A DNA stretch of 64,000 nt from Rhopalosiphum padi. Lineage: Eukaryota; Arthropoda; Insecta; Hemiptera; Aphididae. Made by a program: the position numbers and the translations under genes. Below are positions 13,538 through 26,600 of this stretch, in pieces. Positions within the stretch are counted from its first letter, which is position 1, and each line of letters begins with the position of its first letter. The notes beneath the pieces were generated by a model. The model was not told where the DNA came from and did no database searches. It worked only from the letters and a program-made list of their open reading frames with translations. The stretch lies in assembly GCF_020882245.1 (NCBI RefSeq), contig NC_083599.1, positions 19,912,865-19,976,864 of the forward strand. Reading direction: 5' to 3'.

Positions 13538-13696
13538 AATACGATCGACGCGAAGGTGCGGCGGTGCGGGTCATCTCTCGTCATAACACACACGCGCGCC
13601 TATCGTTATCGACACCGAATACTATAATATAATAAAAATAGAATAATACCAAACAACAATGTTGATAAACAATTAACTGCTAGAAATGTTTATAGC

Positions 13697-14668
13697 GACG
13701 GGATTGGCACATAAATTCGGCCCGGGAAATCTGTACCTATGCCGGCCATTTATGAAAAAAATATACTCTAAAATTTAGTTACACAAATATATTAATAACT
13801 AATTAATACATTAATTCTTTAGTTAATGTTTTAGACTTTAGAGGTACTAGCTACTTTATTGATTACGTCATCTGTGTCGTGTCTATATTATAAAGTACTT
13901 ATTGTTCAACGGACATTAACATAAACGGCACTAATTTGGATTCCGATAGTGTAAGATACTACATTAATCTGTTTTTAAATTAATAAATTTTAAAGTCGAA
14001 AATGTTCGCTCACATGCTACCCACGCAAAACGTAAACGGTATGAATCAACATTTATAGTGTATTTAAATAATTTATAAAATATATGTACCTGAGTTGATG
14101 GCAGTGTTAAAATATATATGTTTAATGTCAATATCCTAAATTATTATAAACATTACTATACATATTATACTTGAATAAAACACGAAGACAGCACACAGTA
14201 CAATTCATGCAAAACCCACAACTTGTTTTCATTGCATTTTGGGTGTCACATTCTTCAATTTTATCACTTTAGATTCATCATTTTCAAGTATTATTTTTAC
14301 ATTTTTGTTTTCTAAGTAAAATTCGGATTATGTTTTTTTAAGGCTGTCCTAATTTTTTGAAAAATTTAACAGTTCATTTTTTAATGCAATGGTGTTAAAA
14401 CGATTATCAAGTATTATAAGCTTTTTACGGAGTTAATGTAATGCTGTAGTCGATAAACCATTAGTTAGAGTGCTTACAAGTTACAGTTGATAAAATTCAA
14501 ATCAGTCAACGAATAAACAATAAAATATGATAATTATATAGTCTATACATAGTTAAAATTTATAATAATAATTATTATTATTATTAAAATCTGTTATTCT
14601 CAACAACAACAAAAGTACACCACAGGGGCCTCCACCAAGAAAACTCCCGTCGGCCCAATCCGTGCCTG
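13697..14668. mobile_element. 972-bp non-autonomous hAT-type element with perfect 8-bp target duplication
   Basis: The identical octamer TTTATAGC sits at 13689-13696 and 14669-14676. The left end begins GACGGGATTGGCAC and the right end closes CCCAATCCGTGCCTG; their inverted-repeat match (CGGATTGG core, then GGCCC) is imperfect. The interior is AT-rich with an AAT/ATT run near 14560-14585 and no intact ORF, so this is an internally deleted or decayed element. Confidence 0.65.
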
Positions 14669-14676
14669 TTTATAGC

Positions 14677-15297
14677 CGTACAGGTTATAACCGTGTATAC
14701 ATGTAAGTACATAGTATATATACTTAGTAATTAAATTAATTTCATATTTTTCAAATAGTATAATAAATCACAAACACATAATTATTATGTTAATAATTTA
14801 TTGCTAAATATTCACAAGATAATTGTATACCTATAATGAATATTGGTCTAAAGACATTATTGATAAGAATAAAATGTTAATAATAAAAATTATAATGCCA
14901 TTTAGCATAAAAAAATATTAAGTATATAAATACCTCTATTACAAATAAAATTATAAAATACTATGTGTTAAAAAAATATATGTGTATAAATCTGAGCACA
15001 GATCTGTGGATTTGATATGTTCCACATTATACATTCCATGACCCATGTATAATAAGCAAAATAATATCGATATATATATTAAAAAAAATAAGATTAAAAG
15101 AATATTTTACAATTACAGACGATATTAATAATACATAGTTTTTATGAAATTCAAATATGTTTAGGATAACAGTCTTCATTAAGTGGAGTCAGTAAAACGA
15201 CAAAACCACTGAATGGACGAGAGGAGATAGTAAAAGCACAGTTCACCAGATCAATAAAATGTGAAGACGATGATAATGTCGGCTCGGCGACGCGTGT
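14677..15297. other. AT-rich 3' flank of the DUF4781-like gene
   Basis: No gene or repeat recognised. It lies just beyond the stop codon of the minus-strand gene and probably includes that gene's 3' UTR (15150-15297 is less AT-rich). No clear minus-strand AATAAA could be assigned. Confidence 0.5.
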
Positions 15298-18200
15298 CTA
15301 AGGAGCCTCTTGCAACTTCTTCAAACCCTTGCAGTTTATGATTGACGAGGTAGAATCACGATTTTCTTGGAAGAAACAGATGTTCATCTTCGGAACGCCG
15401 TTGATTAGGTCGATGCCAAAGAAGATGATATTGACCGAAAAAGCGGAAACTTTGAGCAGTACGGACACGTCGGCCTCGGGCTGTACGAACTCGTGACTGA
15501 TGTATTGATGCTGCGGATTGATTTTTTCTGCGAACTGCAAGCACATTTCTAAATTAAGCACACTGCACGGTGCCACAAATGTGTACCCCTTGACCGACCG
15601 ACTAGCGCCGTCAGTCTCGTTGACCACCATTTCGTCGTCGAACATGTTTTCCGGACGGGACGCGTGCTTCTGATACTCGGCCATCAGAGCGACCGGTTTC
15701 ATGCCAACCTCGCCGATGGCCCACAGCGCGTACTGGTCCATGGCGCATCTTTCGAGCCCGTATATGGTGCAAAACTCCTTGTCCACCTCACAAACGTTCG
15801 TCTCGCCGAGCCTGGCTAGTTCGGCTACGCAATCGTTGTGCTTTGCGGACAGCTTTTTCGCCTCCTGCAGGACGAGCTCTACGCAATACTTGATCAGGGC
15901 TGGACGGATTGATCTATTCACCGCGACCTCGCGCAGACTTTCCAACAGCACTACCATGCGCTGGCCACGCAAAACATACTTCACGCTCTCTTGCTCCGCG
16001 ATGTTTTCCACCACGTGCCGCAACATCTCGTCGACGCCCAGCTCGGTCGTTTGTTTCTGATAGTTATCAAATATAAGTCGAATATTTTTCCAAGCAAAGA
16101 GCAAATTCTGTGGAGTGAGGTTATCCTCGAGAAACATTGTGACTCGTTCCACAAACACTGCCAAATGCTTTTTGATAAAGTAAACCGACTGCCAAAGTAT
16201 TGAACCCATGCAGTAAGGAATTTTCTCCATAGTCTTGTAAATCGGAAACCAAACAGCTTTCTGGGATAGTACCTAAAGAAATTATACAATTAGACCCATC
16301 ATTATAATATTAATTTGAATTATACTATAAAATGTATGCGAATATTTAAAGGTGGAAAAGACAATGCAAAAAAAAAATAGCTAGAGTTAACTAAGTCAAC
16401 GAAATTTAAAATAAATTTAACTTATACCAATTAAGAAAACATAAACTATAGTTGAATTACATTTTAGATAAAATATGCTTTTTAAAATTATAGCACAGCT
16501 AAATTATGAAAATGAACAATTAGAATTTAAAAAATTCCATTTTAAATTTAATATAATAAATTTGTGAGAAAAAGATTTGATAATTAAGATATATTTTTAG
16601 TAATACTGTCTTTTATATTATATTATTTTTATTTATTAACACAATAGATAATAGAATACAATTATATAATAAAAGAAAAAATGAATTATGCATAAGAAAA
16701 AAATATTAAATAGTTCTGAAGACAAACAAGAATAAAAGGTAATGAAAAAGTAGCATAAGGAGCAGCATACTCAAACTCAGTGGCGAAGCTTATGTTTTTA
16801 GTTAGGGAGACATTGAATAAAATGACACTATACGCTTGGATTCCTCCCTTTTTATTTTACCCATTCGATAATACTTTTTATTCGTATGAGTAATTAATAA
16901 TTCCACCGTTCAAAATTACATACATTAAATCATCAACCATGAGGACAAACTATAATATAATAACAACAATATTAAGAAACACGTAGGTACCTTTCGACTA
17001 TCAGTAATAGCGATTTACAGGGGACGATGGCGATGTCGATAATTGAGGAAATCTGAATAGCGAGACATGTCTCATAACGAAGATAGTAAACCTCACTTAC
17101 ATTAAAATCTCCCCCGTACCCGCGCGCTCATAATTTGGAGACGTTGCATCGTAACGTCTCTTTGGTATAATATAAATATATAATATTTGGAATGACCCGC
17201 ACAGCCGTATCGCGGGCATCTAATCTATTTTAATAATTTTTAAAGACTATAACTGTACAACAAAAAACCAATTTTAACAAATATTAAAACGTATATCATT
17301 TTTATAATATAAATTACGTTAAAATTTGTAAATATTTTATAAAACAAAATTATTTGTCCTGTGTTCTAATTTCTTAGTGGGTAGACGTTGTTTCATTGTC
17401 TCCTATGACACTTCTCCACTGCTCAAACTGCACTTCACAGTTTCTAAAAATCACGTCTTACTCGGCCATCAAAACCCAAATTAAATACTTCATACTAATA
17501 AAATGATAAAAATGGTAATCACTGGTCATAACAACAGAAAAAACTCAGAAAAATCAAAAATACAATTTATCTAACAGAAATGAAAAACTGTAATTAACCA
17601 TATCTGATTAGGCCATATTAGGATATGTAATATGTGGTGTTAACTTAGCAGTAAAATATAAATTAACAGAATGCCACTAATAGGTATAACCTTAAGAAAA
17701 TACAATATTCAATTCAATATAGACCTATTAACTATTAGGTCCAAACATAGAAAACACTACAAATATGATAAACTTCTTAAGAGACACAGACTTATAAAAT
17801 CAAATTTGACAAAGAAAAAAAAAATTATGCATAATGTTATCATTTTAAAATTGTAAAACTATTACTGTTATTGTAAAATTTTAAAACTAATTACCTGTGT
17901 TATTATAAAATGTTATTTTTTAAAGATCAACAAAAAACATTTTTTATAGTCACCTTAAATGTATTGCATGTAATATATCTACAAGTTTTTATTAATTAAG
18001 ACTATCAGTTTATTAATTATAGGTTAAGTCTGGATTTGTATACATTAAGAAACTATTTGCTATCCATTCTCTATTATACACAATTGTTTGACATTTTATA
18101 CTCTCATTCAATTGCATACTCTCAGTAAAAATATGAAAATGCATAGAAGTGCAGACTTTGGTTATTCTTATTAGTTATCAATACTTAAAAATATATATTA

Positions 18201-19761
18201 ATTTAATAGAATATGTAGGTACTTACATTTAAAATATTTTCAATTTCACTTGAAGCCATTATTATTCCAGTAATAAGGAATAAATCCAAACGTAGGTTTA
18301 ACACATTTATCAATGTTACTTCAAAATTATTGTCTATTAATTCTAATGTAAAACGGAAGACTTCCAATGTACATTGAGTAATACAAGCACTTTTTTGAAA
18401 AATTGTCAGAGCTCTTCCTGTTTTTTGAATACATGAGATTTCAGTAGTTATTATTCTAGAAAGTAATTGCGCTGGTTTTGTTATAATGCCAATTACAGAA
18501 ATTGCTAAATCAATCCATTCATGACAAGCTCGTGCGACTGAAACTTTAATGTCATATTTGTACATGTTTATCAGTTGATTAATTTGTCTACCAGCTCCAT
18601 ATACAGAAGAACTTGTATATACTGCAACGGTTGGTATGATCACAGGCGCTAATATGGGGAAAAAATAACTACCTACCATAATTAAACGGCCAGCCCAATC
18701 TACTATTTTTGAAGATATGTCAGCTGCTTTTAAAATTTTATTGCTCGATTTGGAAGCCGGTGTTATACTTTGAAATATTGTTTTTGATGCATCATAAAAC
18801 CCAGAAATAGGGTAGAACATAAATCCTTCAGGAAGATTATTATTGTCCAAATATTCATTCCAGTTACAGTATGTTCTATTGCGTTCATAATCAATAAAAA
18901 TACATTTATTTTTATTCGATTTTATTCGAAGTAAATACCATTTATGTACATCTTTATCAGGAAAATTTTGGCAGATACTACACTTTTGTTTGCAAATACT
19001 ATGTGTCATAGTAAAACCTACATTAATGTTACCATAAAAATCAGGTTCAATTTTCTTCTCTATATTTTTTTTCATATTTAAAATAGTTTCTTGGATTTTA
19101 TTATTATATAACTTAAATAATATTTCTTCATTGTTCATTTCACTATATTTGTTGTAATCAATTACTTTAGGAGATGGGCGTTCATAATAAAAGGATGCTA
19201 TAAACAATTTCAGTTGATTCATATGTATGGTTATCCATTCTGGCCGCGAATTGAAATATGAATATTGTAATTCTTCGAGGCGTTTAATGAACAGGCGTCC
19301 TCTCTGAAAAAATATAAATAAATAAATTGATATATAAAAATACAAATGGCTAAATAATAATGTATTGATAAATTGTCTTAGACAAATAAATTTAAAAATG
19401 TTATAGTTGTTATTGAAAAGAAATATTGTTGAATGAATTAAAATAATAATAATAATATAGGAAATATCTTTTAAAAAATAAAATAACATAATAAACTACA
19501 ATGGATTGAAAAATATTTTTTTTTTATTCAAAGTAAACAAAAGTTGGCTATTTGCCAAATAAAAATATTAAACAGAAATTGTAGAATATAATAACAGTGT
19601 TATGAAATAGAAAATAGAAAATTAGAAAACTTACTTTTTTAATTATTAACTAATTAAACTAATTAAACATGATAAAAATATGAATAAATAAATAAATATT
19701 AAAAGAGTTATATTAATTGTTTTGTACTTACTTTAAGGTTTTCTTCAAAATTGTCGTCCAT
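15298..19761 (-). CDS. DUF4781-like protein, three coding exons, 693 aa
   Basis: Exons on the minus strand are 19761-19732 (10 codons, MDDNFEENLK, then GTAAGT), 19303-18227 (359 codons; acceptor TTTTTTCAG, donor GTAAGT) and 16272-15298 (acceptor TTTCTTTAG; 324 codons and stop). All junctions are phase 0 and the frame stays open. The middle exon has a cysteine cluster (SICKQKCSICQNF) and a hydrophobic stretch (VGSYFFPILAPVIIPTVAVY) followed by SSSVYGAGRQINQL. This layout, a hydrophobic segment then a YGAGR-type motif then a short beta-rich C-terminus, resembles the insect DUF4781 family, whose function is unknown. The last exon is far more GC-rich than the other two. I recognise no enzyme motif. 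The gene structure is well supported; the family name is moderately so. Confidence 0.75.
16273..18226 (-). other. Intron 2 of the DUF4781-like gene
   Basis: About 1.95 kb with GT-AG ends on the minus strand (GTAAGTAC at 18226, TTTCTTTAG at 16273). It contains a complete hAT-type element (16778-17421). A small ORF at 17671-17856 is Lys/Ile-rich, unlike a conserved protein, and not annotated. Confidence 0.75.
16778..17421. mobile_element. 644-bp non-autonomous hAT-type element in intron 2
   Basis: The left end begins CAGTGGCGAAG and the right end closes CTTCTCCACTG, whose reverse complement is CAGTGGAGAAG. The octamer CTCAAACT flanks both ends exactly (16770-16777 and 17422-17429), a perfect hAT target duplication. 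It carries a CG-rich internal patch (about 17000-17220) and no ORF. It lies wholly inside an intron, so the host frame is untouched. Confidence 0.8.
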
Positions 19762-20323
19762 ACTGAAAATCAATCAAATATTTTCGCCAACCACCAGTTA
19801 ATTTCCTTAACAATATATTATAAAAATATGAATGATGATAATCTTAATATTACATAATTTTACTAATATCTCAATACTTTAAATATTTTCAGGTTATATT
19901 TTGTTTTAGAAAATATACTAATACTAGTTTAGGCTGTGTGAACACTGAATAAGGTTTAAAATTAAGTTATAATTAAAATAATACAGTAAATGGGATGAAT
20001 TTTATAATTACAACATTTATTTAACGACAAATGTGTGAGTATAAAAAAAATTATGTAATTAAATGTAATGTTTCATATTAATATCTAGGGTAGGATTTAT
20101 ATGCAATGGCATGTTATATGTGATTATGATTTCTGATTATTGCTTTTATTTATTATGTCCAGAAATCACGTCACATTGAAGCAAATAGTGGTCATATTTT
20201 GAATAAAATGTATTCAACTTTAAACACATAAAATATATTATGGTATAATACCATATATAGAATATAACCTATAATATATTATACACATAACCTACCATAA
20301 TACTTACAATAAAATAAATTACT
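19762..20323. other. 5' flank of the DUF4781-like gene
   Basis: Immediately upstream (minus strand) of the start codon at 19761. AT-rich; no clear TATA box or conserved element recognised, and no ORF. Confidence 0.4.
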
Positions 20324-20710
20324 TTAAGAGGATGTCGCACTCATAAGTGTTGTCTCCATCTTAAACATGAATGACATAGGTCATAGACAATATGCGTTTA
20401 CACAATTTGTGTAGAACTCGCTCTATTTTGGTTCTAGAGTAAATATACCTATTATAAAATTAAAAGATGACAATATTTTGGAGGGCAAGATGCTGAGTAT
20501 TTTTCATTATTTCTAATATAACGTTCATTATAATCGTTTTAAAAAAGCTAAGCATCTTGCCCTCCGAAATATTGTCAACTTTTAATTTTAAAAATAGGTA
20601 TATTTACTCTATAACCAAAATTGAGCCGGTTTCTACTCAGACTGCATAAACGCGCTAAGTCGTACATGTGTAAGATGGAGACAATACATACAAATGCGAC
20701 GTCCTTTTAA
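20324..20710. mobile_element. 387-bp nearly palindromic MITE flanked by TTAA
   Basis: TTAA occurs at both ends (20324-20327 and 20707-20710). Inward the left arm reads GAGGATGTCGCA and the right arm is its near reverse complement (TGCGACGTCCTT). The pairing goes much further: TTGTCTCCATCTTA pairs with TAAGATGGAGACAA, and GGAGGGCAAGATGCT with AGCATCTTGCCCTCC near the centre. The whole element could fold into one long hairpin. TTAA ends suggest a piggyBac-type mobiliser, but TA-targeting families are also possible. No ORF. Confidence 0.75.
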
Positions 20711-21400
20711 TAGCAATATCAATAAAAATATCATGATATAGGTACTTAGTAATATAGGCTAATAGACCATATTTACTAAGAATCGTTTTTCATACGTAAG
20801 ACATAGATTTATCATTGGTTTTAAATTTCACAGTTATATAATATTTGTGACTTACCTATTTAATGAATCAATATATTGAATAATTATATATTTTCAATGG
20901 GAAATGGCGCGACATCAGCCTTACTACTTTCTAGTGTTTATTCTCGTATAATAATATAATATGATCATGATCTATGAACATATAAAGCAACTATAAAAAT
21001 TAAAAGTTCTTAATAACTGATAAATATTAAATAATAAAAATATTACTTATTTATATAACTAATAACACGATTAACTTACAATCATAGTTAATAAATATAA
21101 TTACACCATAGATTACACAGATAGGTAAAAAAAACAATAATTAATAATTATATTTATTATTTTCATGTAAACACGAATCGTGATAAGGTGAAAGCGTTGT
21201 AATATTCTGTGGTGAAGGTCAGTTGACAATCGGATCACTGCAGCCGATTCCACGCTCCGCACGCACCAATTACTATCAACATCATATCATATCAATTATT
21301 AATACAAGTGATAAGCACTTGTCCAAAAACGGATAAGAGTAGACATTTAACTTTATATCAGTCTTTTTAAGAGGCCGTCCCAGTAGAAAAAAATCGACCG
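20711..21400. other. AT-rich spacer with a short GC-rich end
   Basis: Mostly AT-rich and without ORFs. From about 21180 to 21265 it turns GC-richer, as does 21770-21900 on the other side of the fold-back element, so the element seems to have split one small GC patch. This patch might be a distal promoter or 5' exon of the minus-strand DUF4781-like gene, which is inference. Confidence 0.35.
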
Positions 21401-21734
21401 AAAAACATGCTTTCGTACTTCCAATAGTAGTAATAGTACTCAGGCCTCGTTGATCGTAGAAACATGATTTTGGTATCAAAATAATCACGAGAAGTTGTAC
21501 TAAATATTCTTGGAACAGAATTTTAAAATTTTTTTTCGTTCCAATTTTATATGTGTTTGAAATTTGTAAAATTTTTCTTTTTTTTAAAAAATCATATAAA
21601 ATCGGAAAATTTAGATATCGAAAATCTGTTCCAAGAATATTTAGTACAACTTCTCGTGATTATTTTGATACTAAAATCATGTTTCTACGATCAACGAGGC
21701 CTGAGTACTATTGGAAGTACGAAAGCATGTTTTT
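21401..21734. repeat. Long inverted repeat (fold-back element), about 330 bp
   Basis: The left arm from 21401 (AAAAACATGCTTTCGTACTT...) is the reverse complement of the right arm ending at 21734 (...AAGTACGAAAGCATGTTTTT). Pairing continues through CAGGCCTCGTTGATCGTAG and AGTTGTACTAAATATTC to a GGAACAGA/TCTGTTCC pair near the loop. The left arm has a 9-base insertion (around 21425-21435). The arms are close to identical, so the copy is young or conversion-homogenised. Transcripts across it would form a long double-stranded hairpin. ORFs here mirror each other and are not coding. Confidence 0.85.
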
Positions 21735-23461
21735 GGCAAAAAAATAACGAATTTGCCGTCGTCAAGTGCTGCTAAAGCGATTACAGCGGCAGCGTTCTGA
21801 AATAGTACTTCTTCCACCACCCCGCTTGCATATGCAGCCGTACCGCACCATAGGTCAAAACTGGTTATTTATCGCAGCCGCGCACTGGTTATAAATAGCC
21901 AAGTACGTCAATACGAAAATAATAATTTTGTCAATAAATAATATTATTTTATTTTTCGATGTTATAATTCGTAATTTTATTTACTATCGTATTTTACGCA
22001 AAATGGAACTACGACATAATACTATATCGTAAAATTGTCACAAATCAGCTAGAAAACGTACGATAAAAAAATAATATAAATTAAATTAAATATAAAAAAA
22101 TACATTGTATTAATCCTAACATCATTTTTTTTATTATTACTTATTTAACCGTATGATTTTAAAGTATTTGTTAATGGTTTTATTTATTTTTTTGATCGGT
22201 TTTTATTTTGATGAATGTTGAAATGTTATTTTAAGAATATGTAATAGTTAGGGCCAAGATTTATATTCCCTTAAAAATATCAAAATACGCTGTAAAAAAT
22301 AGTTAAAAACTTTTTTTACATTTTAATTTTGTTATTTTATTGCAATTTTTAATAGATTCTTTGGTGATGATTTTGATTGTTGACTGATGAAAACATCACT
22401 TTTGAAATTGATTTATTTATTCTAAGCATACCAAATAAATTCATAATTAATTTTATGCTAAATTCTATATTTTCATGTTAATCTATTTTACCTGTTAGAT
22501 TGCAAGTGATACATTGTACAATAATATAGTCATAAATAAAATGATCAATAAATGATAAATTTGTAGAACAAAGTTTCTTGACCTAACATTTTGAATTATC
22601 AATTACATTTTATCTATAAAATATGTAGGTATATAATATATAAATATAATCTAAAAATTACTAAAGTAAGCTAATAATTAGTAAAAGAAAAGAAAAAATT
22701 GTTATTAACTTCAAAACTGTTAAAAATGTAAAATAAAAGTTTTGTTTTCGATTCTCTTAAGTATGAAAAGGGATTTGCTACTTGAAAAGCATTGCCTAAA
22801 AAATATTACATTTTTAATTCAAATTCAGGCCGTAAGAATAATATTTTTATGGAGCCAAATATGTAGGTACCTATATAATATAGACTATAGTTAATTTAAT
22901 AATGTATAATATATTAGTGTCCTTTTTACACTAAATCCAATTATAATTTAAAAAAATTTAAAAATGTTATAGTGAACTACTGAAGACTAAAATCAGATTA
23001 AATAATATCTATCATAATCAATATAACAAGATTAAAAACACTTAAGAAAAGTCTTATTTTTACCTAATGTGTTACAATTCTCTAGTACCTTTTTTTTAAC
23101 CAAATTAGGAAAATCAGGAACCAAAAAATTGCGAATTCCATAGGTACCTACCTATTATATTATTGGTAGGTATTAATGTTGAACATGTAATTATATATAA
23201 AAAATTATTTGTTTGATGATAATATTTAAAAATTTAATGAAAAAAATGTATCATTCATTTTCATATTTAGGTAGTTCTGAAAATAATAAAAAAAACTAAA
23301 ACATGATACTAGTATTTATAATCAATGATACAATTAATAAATTTCTAAAAATTGAAAATCAAGAAAGTTTACAACTTTACAAGTCAATCTCTAACTTGAC
23401 AAGCGTTTTTTTTATTACTAAACCTAAGACGTAACTAATCAATTATATTATGGCATTATAT
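21735..23461. other. Non-coding AT-rich stretch
   Basis: Starts with a GC-richer patch (21770-21900) containing GGTTATAAATAGCC, then turns AT-rich. No ORF, RNA gene or transposon end recognised. Confidence 0.45.
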
Positions 23462-23511
23462 CTATTATAAGAGCCTGTATCTACATCCACTTTGGACAAT
23501 CCTTGGCTTTC
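23462..23511 (+). promoter_or_regulatory. Conserved upstream element of 5S rRNA gene A
   Basis: The 50 bases before this 5S gene share blocks with the 57 bases before the 5S-like gene at 53239: CTATTATAAGA, CTGTATCTA, ATCCACT, GGACAA and a terminal CTTTC. TATTATAA may act as a TATA-like element for RNA polymerase III, as in other arthropod 5S genes. The sharing is seen; the function is inferred. Confidence 0.55.
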
Positions 23512-23630
23512 GCCAACGACCATACCACGTTGAATACACCAGTTCTCGTCCGATCACTGAAGTTAAGCAACGTCGGGCGTAGTTAGTACTTGGATGGGTG
23601 ACCGCTTGGGAACACTACGTGCCGTTGGTT
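23512..23630 (+). rRNA. 5S ribosomal RNA gene A
   Basis: This 119-bp sequence reads as a full insect 5S rRNA: it begins GCCAACGACCATACCACG, has the CACCAGTTCTCGTCCGATC block, the internal control region AGTTAAGCAACGTCGGGC with GATGGGTGACCGCTTGGG, and ends CGTGCCGTTGG. The 5' and 3' ends pair (GCCAACG with CGTTGG) as in helix I. A run of T follows directly and serves as the polymerase III terminator. No ORF overlaps it meaningfully. It is a lone copy here rather than part of a tandem array. Confidence 0.95.
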
Positions 23631-23639
23631 TTTTTTTTT
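23629..23639 (+). terminator. Poly-T RNA polymerase III terminator of 5S gene A
   Basis: An uninterrupted T run starts at the last base pairs of the 5S gene, sufficient for polymerase III termination. Confidence 0.8.
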
Positions 23640-26600
23640 AATATTAAATCGTATTTTAATTTTTATAGGTATCTGTAAGTATTTTTTTTTTTAGTTCATT
23701 AATTATTAATTTATTTTTTTTTTCATACAAATATCTGTTACAATAAATATTATTTATTCACGTCTCAACAATTTAAGTATTAATAGTTTAATGTCTTTTG
23801 ACTTATAAACAAATTTCCAAATTAAATTATCTTGAGAATTATACTATAATGTTACTGGATTTGTGTAAAAATCCCAATTATTGTTTATTTTTGTTTTCTT
23901 AATTATAAAAAGTATACTTCATTCCTCAAAGTACTAACTAGATTCACTTTTTAGTTTTTTATCAGAAAAGATTAAAGAAGATTGAAGCATTTTTACTGTT
24001 CTAAAAGGTGATGATAGATACAAAAAAGAAAACATTTTTGTAAAATTTAATTTTAATACATTCATCACTTCACCTAAAATCTAAAAGTTGTTGCTGCTGT
24101 ATTACGTTGTAAATTGTAATATATACTTTAATATTAAACTATTGTAAACATTTTTTATGATTTTTGTCCTTAACTATTAATAATGAATAATGATGTATGA
24201 TTTAATGAATATACTAAAATTACTGGGTAGTATAATTAGAAAAATAAAAGGGAATATTTTAACAAATACAAATGTAAATTAATATTAAAAGTATCTTGTA
24301 CTTGTTACCTGTGTCTTACATTTGAATATTTTAATAAAACATCATAGTAGAATTTAAACAACCGATTGTATGTATTAGATTGTATATTAAACATCTAATT
24401 TTTTGAATTTTACATTTGGATTTTCAAATTGTTGACTGTCGTAAAAAAGGTATGAGGGGATCTAATATTTAATTTCCAAGCCTTAGTTTTAAAAATTAAA
24501 AATTTTAACTACAAAAATTAGTTTTACAATTTTCGCGATTTTGTAAAAAACACTATATTTTCATCTGGCACGGTAATAGACAATAGTATATGCCTAATAT
24601 GTATAAACTTTCAATGTCTCATACAGAAGTTTAACTTGCTCTCAAGGTGAATATATAATTAATTTATGTAGTTCAAGTATAACTTTCATAGATAGCGCAA
24701 AGGATAATAATAGCTACAACGTTGGTAAATAGTGTATGAAAATAAAATACAATATTTTTAAATGAACGTAGGAAAATGATTTAGTTAGAAAAATATTTGT
24801 TTGGAAAATATTAAGTACCTAATATACCTTTATTATAATACAGCATTATTCATTTACCGGAGAATATTTTAAGGAATTATCACACACATGGCGACATGAA
24901 AAATAATTATCCATGCTAAACATATCACAATCAAAAACACAAAAGCCTAAAAAAAAGAACACAACAATAACATTATTTAAATAAAACTTATAAAACCTTA
25001 TCTATATCAAACCATATCATAAAACTAGGATCACATAAATATTGTATGACTTAAATTTAATCGTTTTAATTAAAATAATAAAATTAATTATTAATTATAT
25101 TCAATATACATATTATACAAGTATAAAAAACAACAATTTAAAATAGGAGTAAGAATTCAAATTATATAATTTATTCAAATTTCTTTAAAAAATTTCTTTA
25201 TAATTCATTGAAGGCTCAGAGTGAAAAAATATTTTTCTAGCAGTAAAAAGCCGATGATAAATTTAAAATTTAAAAATAGCGTGTTCACACCGCTTATTTT
25301 GCCGGGAGGGGCGTTGTTAATATAATACATTATAATTTATAATGTATTTATTCTATGCTAATATAGTTATAATAGGTTCCTATAATCCTATATTTATTGT
25401 GATAGATAGCATATATAACTACATGGGATCATATAATAAAATGCATTAAATACATATTATCAGAAAATTATGATTACGTTTGAATACATGTAACTATGCA
25501 TAATATAGAAATCTGAAATATCAAAATGAAAGTACAAAAGTTACAACCAAAAAATGTAAAGTAAGAGAAAAAATATGCAATGAAAAAAGGTAGTTATGTA
25601 AGGTAAATATATAGTAGATAACCTTATGTTATATAGGTACTTAATTTTCGTATTAAATAATCCACATTGGTTTTTTACGCAATTGAAACTATAAGATCAA
25701 CAGTACATAATCGTAAACAAAATATAATAATAACATTAATTAAAAAAAAATTAATTAATAAATTGAAAGAATATCTATGGCTTAACAACAATCATGTCCA
25801 ACACAAACTTCTTCACTTGAATTTTGATACTTTAACGGTAATAATTTTTATATTAATTGTATTAAACATTCGTTTTTCAGTAGTAATATTTTAACAGTTT
25901 CATAAATATAATTTATATTCTAAATTACGGATGACAATTTTTTCTAACGTTACGTGCCAAAAATTAACTATTTTTTTTCCTGCGTGTCATTTAATTATAG
26001 AAACAATTATTAATTATTATATTATATATATATATATATATGAATAAGAAAATATAATGTACCTATTAATTTAAATTAATTTATTGTAATTATCAAGTTG
26101 ACTAAGGAGAAAGAAGTTTAATAAAAAAAAAAAAATGACGAAAATAAACGAACCTACAATATAATTTTCTGGAAGACGTCAGCGGTAATAAAAAGGATCT
26201 TATTATATTTATTATTAAAAATAAAATAATATACCTAATAAGTAATAAGTATTTTAATTTTTCTCGTGTTCTGAACATTTTTTTGCGTGTAAATCTTAGG
26301 TGCGCGTGTGCACGGATTGCCATTCCTGTTCTAAATCTATTTTATACAAAAAACTGATTTTTATAAAGCAGTGTATGCTTTTTCAATTGTATTTTCGATC
26401 AAACACGAAAGTATATGGTTGCTTTTTTAACTTTAGCCAGGCAATTTGAAAACAAGTATAAAATCACGATGACTGTTCAAATAATAATTATACTAAAGAT
26501 ACTAACATGAAAATTAGGAGAACTTGCTTTTATGACTGTGAATAAAATAGGTAATTAACTAATGGTTTGAAGTATATAATTAGAAAGCAAGTATTTTAAT

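Noticed and set aside
15701..16289. Alternative ORFs over the last exon of the DUF4781-like gene
   Set aside because: Same shadow effect; only the minus-strand frame joins the upstream exons in phase.
21282..21775. Mirror-image ORFs over the fold-back element
   Set aside because: The two strands encode the same residues because of the inverted repeat; no protein-like content.
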